From assembly GCF_028748105.1 (NCBI RefSeq), contig NZ_CP118168.1, positions 1,178,001 to 1,242,000 on the forward strand: a stretch of 64,000 nucleotides of DNA, given 5' to 3'. Shown here piece by piece: positions 54,966 to 63,616 of this stretch. Under the pieces are notes generated by a model. It did not search any database and had not been told where the DNA came from. It was given only the letters and a program-made list of their open reading frames with translations. Within the stretch, counting starts at the first letter, position 1; every line of letters begins with the position of its first letter. Origin of the DNA: Entomospira nematocerorum (GTDB lineage: Bacteria; Spirochaetota; Spirochaetia; WRBN01). The position numbers were made by a program, and so were the translations under genes.

Positions 54966-55199
54966 GTGGAAAAAGAATTAGTTGAGCACATTGTGCGTTC
55001 GCTTGTAGAGAATCCAGAAAAAATCGACATTAACGTCATCGAAGGTGAAAAATCAACTATCCTTGAATTGAGAGTAATGGAAAGTGATTTAGGAAAGGTG
55101 ATCGGAAAGCATGGCCGAATTGCTAAAGCAATTCGTACATTATTATCTGCAAGTGCGAGCCGTACAGGTCGTCGTGTAACACTCGAAATCCTTGATTAA
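54966..55199 (+). CDS. khpA: KH-domain RNA-binding protein KhpA
   Basis: Small KH protein of 77 residues with the GxxG loop in GKVIGKHGRIAKAIRTLL. It starts with GTG. In other bacteria KhpA pairs with KhpB (EloR/Jag) and affects cell-wall growth or RNA handling. It overlaps the rimM start by 8 bases. Confidence 0.94.
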   Translation: MEKELVEHIVRSLVENPEKIDINVIEGEKSTILELRVMESDLGKVIGKHGRIAKAIRTLLSASASRTGRRVTLEILD

Positions 55200-55707
55200 T
55201 AAGTTAACACATCTTGCAGTTGGAAAAATTTACTCCTCCTTTGCACTAAAGGGAGGAGTAAAAGTTAAACCTTATTCCGATGATCTCTCCCATTTTAGAT
55301 CCTTTAAAGGTAAAGTTATCACGCTACTACGTCATGATACAATAAAGGAGTTAACCGTTCTTAACACAGAAGTTAAAGGCGAGTGGCCTATTCTCTTTTT
55401 TGAAGGTTACACAACACCTGAGATCGCACAGAGTGATCTGAAAGGTGGGGAAATTTATGTTCCACGTCACTTAGCAAGTCCTCTAAAAAAAGATGAATTC
55501 TATCTTGGTGATCTGATTGGATTGAATATTTATTATAAAGGAAATTCGATAGGAATATGTACTAGTTATTTTGAAGCTGCACACATTATCATAGAGGTTC
55601 AGCAACAAGATCGTACTGTCTATTTCCCTTTTATAAAGGAGTATTTTGAGGCTCCGAATTTCATCAACAACCAAGTAGAGCTTATTAAAGGAGATCTTAT
55701 CGAGTGA
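55192..55707 (+). CDS. rimM: Ribosome maturation factor RimM
   Basis: 16S rRNA processing factor of 171 residues. The family start LAVGKIYSSFALKGGVKVKPYSDD and the second (PRC-barrel) domain with GDLIGLNIYYKGNSIG are visible. The only usable start is a TTG at 55192, inside the end of khpA. Its stop overlaps the trmD start (GTGA), so the genes are coupled. Confidence 0.93.
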   Translation: MINKLTHLAVGKIYSSFALKGGVKVKPYSDDLSHFRSFKGKVITLLRHDTIKELTVLNTEVKGEWPILFFEGYTTPEIAQSDLKGGEIYVPRHLASPLKKDEFYLGDLIGLNIYYKGNSIGICTSYFEAAHIIIEVQQQDRTVYFPFIKEYFEAPNFINNQVELIKGDLIE

Positions 55708-56387
55708 AATTCTCTACTCTATCGCTCTTTCCTAATCTCATAGATGCATATTTTCAAAATTCTGTTGCACGCATTGCACTTCATAAAAAAAAAATTATCG
55801 AACTAGAAAATTTAAATATAAGAGATTTTGCTAAGAATAAGCATAATCGGGTTGATGATATTCCGTATGGTGGTGGTGCAGGTATGGTGATGACGCCACA
55901 ACCAATCGCAGACGCTATTAGGCACTGTTTACAACCGGAAAGTTATGTTATCTATGCAACTCCAAGTGGAAAAGTTTTCAACCATACATTAGCTAAGCAG
56001 TTAGCACAAAAAGAGCATATTATCTTTATTGCTGGGCGATATGAGGGCATAGACCAACGTATCATTGATAAATATGTCGACGCAGAGCTGTCAATCGGTG
56101 ATTACGTGCTATCCAATGGAGAACTCCCCGCTTTGGTAATGATCGATGCCATAATGCGGCAAATCCCAGATGTCATTACACCTGAAAGTCTTATCGAGGA
56201 GAGTTTTGAGGATAATCTTCTAGAGTACCCTCTTTATACTCGACCCGAAATTTTTGAAGGACATTCAGTTCCGCCTGTACTACTCAGTGGACATCACCTT
56301 GATATAAAAAAATGGAAATTGCAAAAAAAAATCGAAAAAACTCTTGCAAATCGCCCCGATTTAATGCATAATAGTACACACAAATAA
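55704..56387 (+). CDS. trmD: tRNA (guanine-N1)-methyltransferase
   Basis: Methylates G37 of tRNAs with SAM; 227 residues, GTG start at 55704 overlapping rimM. SPOUT knot motifs are visible: YGGGAGMVM, IIFIAGRYEGIDQR, ELSIGDYVLSNGELPALVMIDA and the LLEYPLYTRPEIFEG segment. It contains poly-A runs of ten and nine bases, as expected in an AT-rich genome. Confidence 0.96.
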   Translation: MKFSTLSLFPNLIDAYFQNSVARIALHKKKIIELENLNIRDFAKNKHNRVDDIPYGGGAGMVMTPQPIADAIRHCLQPESYVIYATPSGKVFNHTLAKQLAQKEHIIFIAGRYEGIDQRIIDKYVDAELSIGDYVLSNGELPALVMIDAIMRQIPDVITPESLIEESFEDNLLEYPLYTRPEIFEGHSVPPVLLSGHHLDIKKWKLQKKIEKTLANRPDLMHNSTHK

Positions 56388-56452
56388 TTAGGATTATACC
56401 ACGAGACGACGACTCATGAATACATATACTATATTCCGCTGAGCGCGTATTG

Positions 56453-56485
56453 GGTATTTCTGTAAATACCGCATTGGAGGAAATT
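56453..56485 (+). promoter_or_regulatory. Hairpin and ribosome site before rplS
   Basis: GGTATTT (56453-56459) pairs with AAATACC (56464-56470), just before GGAGGA (56476-56481) and the GTG start at 56486. It may affect translation of L19. Confidence 0.5.
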
Positions 56486-56854
56486 GTGGATCTTATTAAA
56501 CATGTTGAATCAGCTCAACTCAAGAATGATGCTGAAAATTTTCGTATTGGTGATACCGTTCGCGTACATTTCAAGATTGTTGAAGGCAAAAGTGAGCGCG
56601 TTCAAATTTTCGAAGGAACTGTTATTGCAAAGAATAATGGAGGGATTCAAAGAAGTTTCACAGTACGAAAATTATCATTTGGCGTAGGTGTAGAAAAGGT
56701 TTTTCCTCTACATAGCCCTCGCTTAGAACGTGTTGAACTTGTTCAAGCAGGACGTATTCGTCGTGCAAAACTCTATTATTTACGTGATCGTGTCGGAAAA
56801 GCAACAAAAGTTCGTCAGCTTGTCACGAAAAAATCTGCAAAGTCCGCCAAATAA
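56486..56854 (+). CDS. rplS: 50S ribosomal protein L19
   Basis: Large-subunit protein of 122 residues with FRIGDTVRVHFKIVEG, RVQIFEGTVIAKN, RSFTVRKLSFGVGVEKVFPLHSP and RRAKLYYLRDRVGKATKVRQ. The frame opens at a TTG (56450). The GTG at 56486 has an ideal GGAGGA site 4 bases upstream and starts as L19 should (MDLIKHVE), so I use it. Confidence 0.95.
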   Translation: MDLIKHVESAQLKNDAENFRIGDTVRVHFKIVEGKSERVQIFEGTVIAKNNGGIQRSFTVRKLSFGVGVEKVFPLHSPRLERVELVQAGRIRRAKLYYLRDRVGKATKVRQLVTKKSAKSAK

Positions 56855-56878
56855 TTTAAATGGATTAAGGTTTTTACT

Positions 56879-57253
56879 ATCAATATCAGTAAAAAGCGTG
56901 GACAACAAGGTGAAGATTTTGCTGCGACATTCTTATCGAAGATGGGAATTAAAATTATCGAAAGAAATTTTAAAAGTGTTTACGGCGAAGTCGATATAAT
57001 AGGAGAGGTCAATCACGAATGTCTTGCGTTTATAGAAGTAAAAAGTTGGAGTACCTATCAGTTTAGTGATTTAGAATATTCCATATCTACTCGTAAACGT
57101 AAGCGCATTATTCAGACATCTCATATCTACTTACTAGAGCATCCAGAATTTGAACTATATCAAATTCGCTATGATATTCTGTTTTTGACATGGAGGTCCA
57201 AACAGTTGAATTACATCACTAACGCCTTTGAAGGAGATGGAACTCCCAGATGA
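56879..57253 (+). CDS. YraN/UPF0102 endonuclease-like protein, non-standard start
   Basis: Member of the UPF0102 family with a predicted endonuclease-like fold. The body shows FKSVYGEVDIIGEV and LAFIEVKSW (catalytic-type D and ExK). The first ATG is at 56942, but codons upstream in the same frame encode KKRGQQGEDFAATFLSKMG, which matches the conserved GxxGExxAxxxLxxxG start of the family. No ATG, GTG or TTG lies between the rplS stop at 56854, which is in this frame, and 56942. An ATC at 56879, 8 bases after AAGG, or an ATT at 56864 are the only candidates; the start given is tentative. It overlaps the next gene by 4 bases. Confidence 0.72.
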   Translation: MNISKKRGQQGEDFAATFLSKMGIKIIERNFKSVYGEVDIIGEVNHECLAFIEVKSWSTYQFSDLEYSISTRKRKRIIQTSHIYLLEHPEFELYQIRYDILFLTWRSKQLNYITNAFEGDGTPR

Positions 57254-57447
57254 TCCGCATTGCAAAACCTTCTGATCCACAAAAAATCCAAGAACTCAAA
57301 AAGAAAATTTATCAGGATGCCTATTTAGAGGTTGCCATTACCGGTATTGCAACAATTCTTACTGGGGGACTCTTAGAATGGAATGGAGTACAATTATCTG
57401 ATGACAACGAATCAACCAGCAGCTCAAGTAAAAAGAAAAAATTCTAA
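57250..57447 (+). CDS. Hypothetical 65-residue protein
   Basis: Not recognised. The product has a charged N-terminus (DPQKIQELKKKIYQDAYLE), one weakly hydrophobic segment (VAITGIATILTGGLL) and a Ser/Lys tail. The start overlaps the yraN stop (ATGA), and the last 47 bases overlap the next gene. The tight overlap on both sides and its position in a conserved operon support a real gene. Confidence 0.6.
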   Translation: MIRIAKPSDPQKIQELKKKIYQDAYLEVAITGIATILTGGLLEWNGVQLSDDNESTSSSSKKKKF

Positions 57448-58000
57448 ATCTTCATCATATCGTAATGATAATAAAAAAAATACGCAAAGAGATTCCTTAA
57501 CTAATAAGGGTTCTTCTACGTTATCCAAACATTCAGGAAAGTCTAAAAATAAAAAAAAGGACTTACTTCCTCCACCTAATGGTGGAATTCAACGAATAGC
57601 ATCTCGTCCTGTATATCAAAAAAGAGATTTTCCAAAAGCGCATATCACGCTAAAGGCTATAGAGGCACAGTGCCCTATCTGCGGGAAAATTATTGGTAAT
57701 GAAAAAAGTGCTCTCAAATTTGGTGATACCGCACAACCTGCACACTTTAATTGTGTTGTCCAATGGTTGGAAAAACGCGAGCAACTAGAAAAAAATCAAT
57801 ATATTCTTTACTTGGGTGCAGGAAAATTTGCAGTTGCAGTCAAGCAAACTAGTAAGCAAAAAAATTTCACGCCTACCCTAGTACGAACTTTTACAATAAG
57901 TGATCAGGCATCTGCGATGAACCCACAGCAATGGGAAAGAGATCTCGCTATTACACCAGAGTGTCTTGTCACTCTTTCTCGAACAACCATATCTCCTTAG
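57401..58000 (+). CDS. Hypothetical protein with C-terminal CPIC/HxxxC zinc-type motif
   Basis: A 199-residue protein from the ATG at 57401 (an ATG at 57383 is also in frame). The first 70 residues are basic, Ser/Lys/Asn-rich and probably disordered. A compact domain follows, with CPICGKIIGN, then PAHFNCVVQWL, suggesting a zinc site of Cys and His, then LYLGAGKFAVAV strands. No known function comes to mind; nucleic-acid or ribosome binding would suit the basic tail and operon context. It overlaps the 65-residue gene. Confidence 0.62.
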   Translation: MTTNQPAAQVKRKNSKSSSYRNDNKKNTQRDSLTNKGSSTLSKHSGKSKNKKKDLLPPPNGGIQRIASRPVYQKRDFPKAHITLKAIEAQCPICGKIIGNEKSALKFGDTAQPAHFNCVVQWLEKREQLEKNQYILYLGAGKFAVAVKQTSKQKNFTPTLVRTFTISDQASAMNPQQWERDLAITPECLVTLSRTTISP

Positions 58001-58040
58001 CTATAATAATCCATATTTCTATTGATCATAAACATTTATT

Positions 58041-58751
58041 TTAAATTTCATTTCCTAGATTAAATAATGCTGATAACTCTGAATCACTCTCTCTAAATGA
58101 ATAGAATCTATCAGTTGTGAATATGATGTGATCTGTTAGTGGGATGCCTACAATTTGGCCTACTCGAAGTATACGTTTCGTTACATCTCGATCATCCCTT
58201 GAAGGAGTTAAATTACCACTAGGATGATTATGAGCTAAAATGATATGGGTTGCTTTATCGATCATTGCTAATCGAAATACTTCTCTTGGATGGCAAACGG
58301 CTAAATTCACCAACCCTCTCGAGACGTGATGTTGATTGAGCAACTCATTCGCCGCATTCAGCGTATATAAATAAACATTTTCCTCTGGTCGTCGTGAGAA
58401 ATGAGTAAGTAATGGATATAAGTCTTTCGGATTATTGATGATATGTGAGAACGGATAGAGTACACGTCTGTAAAGCTCCATTCCTGCCTTTAAGTGTAAT
58501 ACTTTTCTCTCGCCGAGAGCTTCCTTAAATTTAAGCTCATCACCCGAATAATCTAATTCTTGCTTAACTCTACTTTGTAAAAAAGAAATGACAAGCTCAC
58601 TTATACCTGAACAATCAATATCATCTCGATATTCTCCTGCATTAAGTAAGATGTTAATCAGATCCGTATTGTCCAAAAATTGTAGCTCACCTACTGATAT
58701 AAAGTAATCCCGTTCTTCTCTAGATAACCCATTATTCCTATTATAAATCAA
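58041..58751 (-). CDS. radC: RadC-like JAB domain protein
   Basis: A 236-residue RadC-family protein. The JAMM metal motif is complete: the N-side region (VYLYTLNAANELLNQHHVSRG) and HNHPSGNLTPSRDD. An N-terminal helix-hairpin-helix-like part (about 1-110) is also present. The family was once linked to DNA repair, but this is doubtful; deubiquitinase-like metalloprotease chemistry is implied by the fold only. It is convergent with the previous operon and appears to be transcribed alone. Confidence 0.9.
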   Translation of the reverse strand: MIYNRNNGLSREERDYFISVGELQFLDNTDLINILLNAGEYRDDIDCSGISELVISFLQSRVKQELDYSGDELKFKEALGERKVLHLKAGMELYRRVLYPFSHIINNPKDLYPLLTHFSRRPEENVYLYTLNAANELLNQHHVSRGLVNLAVCHPREVFRLAMIDKATHIILAHNHPSGNLTPSRDDRDVTKRILRVGQIVGIPLTDHIIFTTDRFYSFRESDSELSALFNLGNEI

Positions 58752-58828
58752 ATTATTAACTCATTTTATGTGACGTATTATCGGGATTTTATGATAACAT
58801 ATTTAATAATTTTATACAAGCTGATAGC

Positions 58829-58869
58829 CAGCAATAAAGCGATCACCAAAGGTAATCGCTTTATTGCTG
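58829..58869. terminator. Hairpin downstream of rubredoxin
   Basis: Perfect 15-bp stem (58829-58843 with 58855-58869), 11-base loop, just after the rubredoxin stop. The T run is weak. Confidence 0.6.
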
Positions 58870-58878
58870 ATTGAAATA

Positions 58879-59037
58879 TTATAATTTTCTAAATTCTGCT
58901 TTTGATACACCACAAACTGGACAATACCAATCTTCTGGAATATCTTCAAATGCAGTTCCTGGAGCAATACCACTATCAGGATCACCCACTTCAGGATCAT
59001 AAATATATCCACATGGATCACAAATATACTTATCCAT
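58879..59037 (-). CDS. Rubredoxin
   Basis: A 52-residue one-iron electron carrier. The iron-binding cysteine pairs are visible: YICDPCGYIYDPEVGDPDSG at the start, where the first pair is CxxC (C6, C9), and WYCPVCGVSKAEF near the end (C39, C42). The usual rubredoxin length, TAFEDIPEDWYCP and AGGAGA before the start all support it. The third residue of the first pair is Pro where Thr/Val is common. It lies about 80 bases downstream of ferritin on the same strand and likely donates electrons to the desulfoferrodoxin encoded at 49.2 kb. Confidence 0.96.
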   Translation of the reverse strand: MDKYICDPCGYIYDPEVGDPDSGIAPGTAFEDIPEDWYCPVCGVSKAEFRKL

Positions 59038-59117
59038 AATTTTCTCCTTTCCTTATATGAAGTCTTTCACCTGACCTCTGCATATATCTCAAAGATAATG
59101 CAAATTTACTCTATCGT

Positions 59118-59627
59118 CTACTTTCCTCGCGCACCCAACTCTTTATCCAAGAGATAAATTGCGGCACCATGATGTGTTTCATGCGTGATTCCAGCTAAAG
59201 TGAACTTATCTAAAATAGACTGAGCAGTATTTTCCTCTGCCTCTTGTTCGCGTATAAACCAATCTAGAAGAAGAACTGCACCTTCATCTTTATGTTTTAT
59301 AGCCAACTCACGCATACTCAATACCCACTGTGTTACTGCTATCTCGGCATGAAGTCCATCTTCAAAAGTTTCTAGTGCCGACTTATAATCACCCTTAGGT
59401 TCTTGAATAGCCATCAAGCGTACTCTATTACCACGAAGTTCTATATATTCTCTAAATTTAACAGCATGCTCTAGCTCTTCTTCAGCCTGTAAATGCATCC
59501 AATGAGCCATACCATCTAAATTATGATAACGTAGCCAAAGTGCCATCGATTCATATTTATAGGCACTCTCTAGTTCTTTTTTTACCGCATCGTTAAACGA
59601 TTGCACCAATTCTTCATGCATTTTCAT
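59118..59627 (-). CDS. Ferritin (non-haem)
   Basis: Iron-storage ferritin-like protein of 169 residues. The four-helix bundle has ferroxidase-type ligands: a Glu in the first helix (KELESAYKYESMAL), EEELEHAVKF (Glu and His in the ExxH pair) and WFIREQEAEE (ligands of helices C/D). It is bacterial FtnA-like; there are no bacterioferritin haem methionines. It has a promoter with a palindrome in the spacer, and rubredoxin follows. It stores iron and limits Fenton damage together with dfx. Confidence 0.92.
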   Translation of the reverse strand: MKMHEELVQSFNDAVKKELESAYKYESMALWLRYHNLDGMAHWMHLQAEEELEHAVKFREYIELRGNRVRLMAIQEPKGDYKSALETFEDGLHAEIAVTQWVLSMRELAIKHKDEGAVLLLDWFIREQEAEENTAQSILDKFTLAGITHETHHGAAIYLLDKELGARGK

Positions 59628-59648
59628 TTACTTCTTTCCTCTCCTTTT

Positions 59649-59677
59649 ATTTTAGCAAATTTTTGCAAAAATTACAA
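59649..59677 (-). promoter_or_regulatory. Ferritin promoter with central palindrome
   Basis: Leftward TTGTAA (complement of 59672-59677), 17-base spacer, TAAAAT (complement of 59649-59654). The spacer holds a 16-base perfect palindrome, AATTTTTGCAAAAATT (59658-59673), a possible repressor site. Confidence 0.55.
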
Positions 59678-59702
59678 TCCTTTGTAAAAAATATTCTTTA
59701 AA

Positions 59703-60995
59703 TTATTTAAATTGAATATTATTCAATGGATACTTTTGAGTTAGTTCAAAACTTTTTTGCTTAATCATTGTAATCTTTTGTTCATTTCCATCACTCTTCA
59801 AAGTTTCAACTATTAACTGAGCTATTTCTTCCATTTCAGCTTCCTTCATGCCTCTCGTCGTCAATACTGGAGTACCCAATCTGATTCCAGACGTTTCGCG
59901 AGCTGGTGCAGGATCAAAGGGAATAGAATTTTTATTACAAGTAATATGCACTTTGTCTAATAAAATTTCCGCCTGATGACCCGATAAATTCAAAGAACGT
60001 AAGTCAACTAACACGATATGATTATCTGTGCCACCACTAACAATTCGCAACCCACGATCTGCTAATGATCGAGCTAAATGCTGCGCATTTTTGATAACTT
60101 GTTCTTGATATGTAGCAAAATTCGGTTGCAAGGCCTCACTAAAGGCGACTGCTTTTCCTGCGATAACATGCATCAACGGTCCACCTTGACTGGTTGGAAA
60201 AATTGCACTATTCAATATCTCACTGAACATCTTAACACGACCACTCTTAGGAGCGAGTATGCCTAAATTGTTCTCTACATCTTTTCCCATTAAAATTAAT
60301 CCACCTCTTGGACCTCGCAATGTTTTATGCGTTGTAGAGGTAACAAAATCCGCATGTGGTAACGGTGTAGGATGATGCCCTGTAGCCACCATACCCGCAA
60401 TATGTGCCATATCAACAAGCAAATAAGCACCAACAGACTGAGCAATCGCTGCAAATCGCTCAAAATCAATGATACGAGCATAGGCAGAGGCTCCTGCCAC
60501 AATCATTTTAGGTTTATGTTCTTGTGCTAATCGCATGATATCATCATAATTCAGACACTCCGAATCACGATCAACACCATAACTAATAGCATTATAAATT
60601 TTCCCAGAAAAATTTACTGGTGCCCCATGTGTTAAGTGGCCTCCCGCATTCAAGTCCATACCTAAGATGGTATCATAAGGCTTGAGAGCTGCCATATATA
60701 CAGCCATATTTGCCTGAGATCCCGAATGTGGCTGAACATTTACATATGCGGCTTGAAATAACTTCTTGGCTCGCTCGATTGCTAAATCTTCTATTTTATC
60801 TACAATCTCACATCCACCATAGTATCGAGCACGAGGATATCCCTCTGCATACTTATTCGTTAAAATTGATCCCACTGCCTCTAATACAGCTGGACTAACG
60901 ATATTCTCGCTAGCAATTAACTCGATATTTCTCTCTTGTCTCTGCTCTTCCTGCTGAATAATAGAGGTAACTTCCCCATCTTTTTCATATTGCAT
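59703..60995 (-). CDS. glyA: Serine hydroxymethyltransferase
   Basis: PLP enzyme converting serine and tetrahydrofolate to glycine and methylene-THF; 430 residues. The PLP lysine motif is TTTHKTLRGPRGG, with VDMAHIAGMVA upstream and YAEGYPRARYYGG in the N-terminal region. It lies 3 bases after cysS on the same strand. The C-terminus KYPLNNIQFK is intact. Confidence 0.97.
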   Translation of the reverse strand: MQYEKDGEVTSIIQQEEQRQERNIELIASENIVSPAVLEAVGSILTNKYAEGYPRARYYGGCEIVDKIEDLAIERAKKLFQAAYVNVQPHSGSQANMAVYMAALKPYDTILGMDLNAGGHLTHGAPVNFSGKIYNAISYGVDRDSECLNYDDIMRLAQEHKPKMIVAGASAYARIIDFERFAAIAQSVGAYLLVDMAHIAGMVATGHHPTPLPHADFVTSTTHKTLRGPRGGLILMGKDVENNLGILAPKSGRVKMFSEILNSAIFPTSQGGPLMHVIAGKAVAFSEALQPNFATYQEQVIKNAQHLARSLADRGLRIVSGGTDNHIVLVDLRSLNLSGHQAEILLDKVHITCNKNSIPFDPAPARETSGIRLGTPVLTTRGMKEAEMEEIAQLIVETLKSDGNEQKITMIKQKSFELTQKYPLNNIQFK

Positions 60996-60998
60996 CCA

Positions 60999-62408
60999 CT
61001 AATCCTCCCTACGCCATATTGTACCATCAGCTGTATCAACTAAAATGATTCCTTGCGATAGCAGCTCTTGACGAATTCTATCTGCTTGGTTGAAATCTTT
61101 ATTGATCCGAGCCTGATTACGCTCTTTCACTCTCTCATCAATCCACCCATTATCCACGTTCTCTTCTATCGTACATTCTTGTTCTTGCACAAAAAGATCT
61201 AAGGCTAGGATCTGCTCAAAATGCATGACAATCGTACGTTTCTCTGCATCAACTAACTCACTACTCTTGAGAACCTGCCAAACCATAGCCAGTATTTCTG
61301 GTGTATTGAAATCATCACATACTGCTTGCATTCCTCTAGTAATCCACTCTTGCGTTCGCTCACTCTCCATACATTCACAGGATAGCAGAGATTTACATCT
61401 AACTCTCATTCGACTCAAAGCTTGCTTTGCTGCTGTCAATGCTTCGTAATGGAATGTTAATGGTTTACGATAATGAGATTGTAAGACAAAATAACGATAC
61501 ACTAAGGGTGAAAATCCATCAGCTGTTAGCTTTGATAGAGTCAAGAAATTATTACTTGACTTACTCATTTTTTGATCTTTATCAAGAATTAAAAATTCTC
61601 CATGCATCCAGTAACTTGCTCCAATATGCCCACACCGACCATGATTTTGTGCCATTTCATTCGTATGATGAATCGAAATATGATCAATTCCACCACAATG
61701 AATATCAAATGTATCCCCAAGGGTTGCATAAGTAATGGCACTACACTCAATATGCCATCCTGGATATCCCTCACCCCAAGGACTACTCCAATGCATAGCG
61801 TGATCTACGAACTTACTCTGCGTAAACCACAAAACAAAATCATTAGGATGTTTTTTGGAAGAATCTATTTCTACCCGAGCATAACTCGTATCTCCGTCTC
61901 GATAACCACGCATTGAACCATATGTTTGATCTTTTGTAGTATCAAAATAAAGATTGCCATTGGCAATATACGTGTATCCACGTTTTTCTAACTCCACGAT
62001 AAACTGAATAATCTCTGCAATATACTCTGTAGCACGAGGATAATTATCTGCCGGAATGATATTAAGATCACGACAATCTGCAAGAAAAGCTTCTGTAAAC
62101 ATACTAGCAATTTCCGATACGCTTAGTCCGCTATTCCGTGCAGCACTAATAACCTTGTCCTCACCATCATCTCCGTCGCTAGTCAGATGCCCTACATCCG
62201 TAATATTAACAATATGTTGAACACGATATCCTGCAACCTGGAGTACGCGATGGACAATATCCTCAAAAATGTAGGTTCGCAAATTACCAATATGAGCATA
62301 ATTATAAACTGTAGGCCCACAACAATACATAGAAACTACATGGTTTTTATGTGTATGTAGTAGCTCTTTCTCTCGGGAGAGCGTATTATATAGATAAACG
62401 TTATGCAT
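60999..62408 (-). CDS. cysS: Cysteinyl-tRNA synthetase
   Basis: Class I synthetase, about 469 residues, that charges tRNA-Cys. It has HIGNLRTYIFEDI (HIGH-like), the zinc-coordinating CCGPTVYNY near the N-terminus and the CGGIDH segment further on, and KMSKSSNNFLTL as the KMSKS loop. The frame opens at a TTG at 62426; the ATG at 62408 has a GGAGG site 11 bases upstream and matches the family start (MHNVYLYNTLSREKE). It is co-transcribed with glyA from a TTGCTA-17-TATACT promoter. Confidence 0.96.
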   Translation of the reverse strand: MHNVYLYNTLSREKELLHTHKNHVVSMYCCGPTVYNYAHIGNLRTYIFEDIVHRVLQVAGYRVQHIVNITDVGHLTSDGDDGEDKVISAARNSGLSVSEIASMFTEAFLADCRDLNIIPADNYPRATEYIAEIIQFIVELEKRGYTYIANGNLYFDTTKDQTYGSMRGYRDGDTSYARVEIDSSKKHPNDFVLWFTQSKFVDHAMHWSSPWGEGYPGWHIECSAITYATLGDTFDIHCGGIDHISIHHTNEMAQNHGRCGHIGASYWMHGEFLILDKDQKMSKSSNNFLTLSKLTADGFSPLVYRYFVLQSHYRKPLTFHYEALTAAKQALSRMRVRCKSLLSCECMESERTQEWITRGMQAVCDDFNTPEILAMVWQVLKSSELVDAEKRTIVMHFEQILALDLFVQEQECTIEENVDNGWIDERVKERNQARINKDFNQADRIRQELLSQGIILVDTADGTIWRRED

Positions 62409-62446
62409 CAAGCGATATTCCTCCAAGCTGATATACCTATGCTTAG

Positions 62447-62475
62447 AGTATACAAGAAAGGGGAAGCTTTAGCAA
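62447..62475 (-). promoter_or_regulatory. Promoter of cysS-glyA
   Basis: Leftward TTGCTA (complement of 62470-62475), 17-base spacer, TATACT (complement of 62447-62452). Confidence 0.65.
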
Positions 62476-62605
62476 GTCTGATTGAAGAATAACATAGAAG
62501 AAACCGATAGAATGAAACATGAAATTCATATTTTATTCATAATTTTACGCTACATATAATAGTTTTACGAGAGAGAGCAAGTATAAATCATAAAGAGGAG
62601 CTCTA

Positions 62606-63616
62606 ATGTATAGAAAAATAGTATTTCCTAGTCTGCTCATTCTGCTAACAGCATTATGGATAAATGCACAGCAGAGTGGTAACAATAGACGAGGTGCTGC
62701 GGATGCTATAGAGAGCAAAAAAACAATAGTATTCACAGAACCCTTAAAAAAACATGATTTGTATCATCGACGTATTGTAGGTGGGCGTATAGAACCCACA
62801 CAAACCTTTCCACAAATATCATTGGTAACAGGAGTTATTCAATCTATGAATGTCTCCATTGGAGAGTACGTATCAAAAGGACAACTTCTTTATACAGTTC
62901 AACAAATTGTTATCGCACAAACGTACCGCCCAACACCAATTTATGCCCAGAACTCTGGTATTGTTGTAGATATTCTATATGATATAGGATCTCGTATATC
63001 CACTAATGAAGCTGCAGTCATTCTTGCAGATTTTAATACATTAAAAATAAATGTTTTAGTTGGCGAACAGGATTTCTTCAATATCAAAAAGGGTGATAGC
63101 GTCTATCTACCCATTCATATTGATCAAGCATCGAAGGAGATTGAAAACGCTAATCTAATCAAATCAAGAACTGAAGATCTCCAACTGCGTGAACAACAAC
63201 TGGCTATTATTAAAAAAAATGAAGCCATTATAGAACAAAGCGTCGGGCGCATATCGGCATTACCTCTTATTCCAGATTATAAAACTGGTCTTTTCTCCGT
63301 TGAGGTAACTTTCAACCGAGCTAGTCACCTCTTCTTCGGAAAATTTGAACGAGTAGAGTTACGCACGCAAAGAACCTACAGCCTAGCGGTTGATCAAGCC
63401 CACCTTATTTATCGTTATGGCCGTAATCACCTTCTAATGGTTGATGAAAATAATATATTATATTTACGAGAAATTGAAATAGGAGAAAATTTCGGCGAAT
63501 ATGTTTCTATTCTTTCTGGCGTTACGGAAGGAGAACAAATTGTTGTACGTGCTAATGGACGATATCAAGTGGGAGATAGTGTCATTCCTAGACTCGATAC
63601 AAAGGATCCAACGTAA
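62606..63616 (+). CDS. RND efflux periplasmic adaptor (membrane fusion protein)
   Basis: A 336-residue periplasmic adaptor of an RND efflux pump. A signal peptide (ending about residue 22, WINAQQ) precedes an N-terminal barrel-sandwich lipoyl-like domain (GVIQSMNVSIGEYVSKGQLLY and the repeated NSGIVVDILYDIGSRIS). A short helical hairpin (about 180-215) and a C-terminal beta-barrel (about 225-336) follow. The pump gene starts directly after the stop. A TATAAT lies about 40 bases upstream of a GAGGAG ribosome site. The substrate is unknown. Confidence 0.85.
   Translation: MYRKIVFPSLLILLTALWINAQQSGNNRRGAADAIESKKTIVFTEPLKKHDLYHRRIVGGRIEPTQTFPQISLVTGVIQSMNVSIGEYVSKGQLLYTVQQIVIAQTYRPTPIYAQNSGIVVDILYDIGSRISTNEAAVILADFNTLKINVLVGEQDFFNIKKGDSVYLPIHIDQASKEIENANLIKSRTEDLQLREQQLAIIKKNEAIIEQSVGRISALPLIPDYKTGLFSVEVTFNRASHLFFGKFERVELRTQRTYSLAVDQAHLIYRYGRNHLLMVDENNILYLREIEIGENFGEYVSILSGVTEGEQIVVRANGRYQVGDSVIPRLDTKDPT

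Noticed and set aside
56450..56485. TTG start for rplS at 56450
   Set aside because: The GTG at 56486 has an ideal GGAGGA site and gives the usual L19 N-terminus; the upstream part forms a hairpin.
58812..59021. 69-codon leftward frame over the rubredoxin region
   Set aside because: It is out of frame with the rubredoxin gene at 58879-59037, which has the iron-binding cysteines and a ribosome site.
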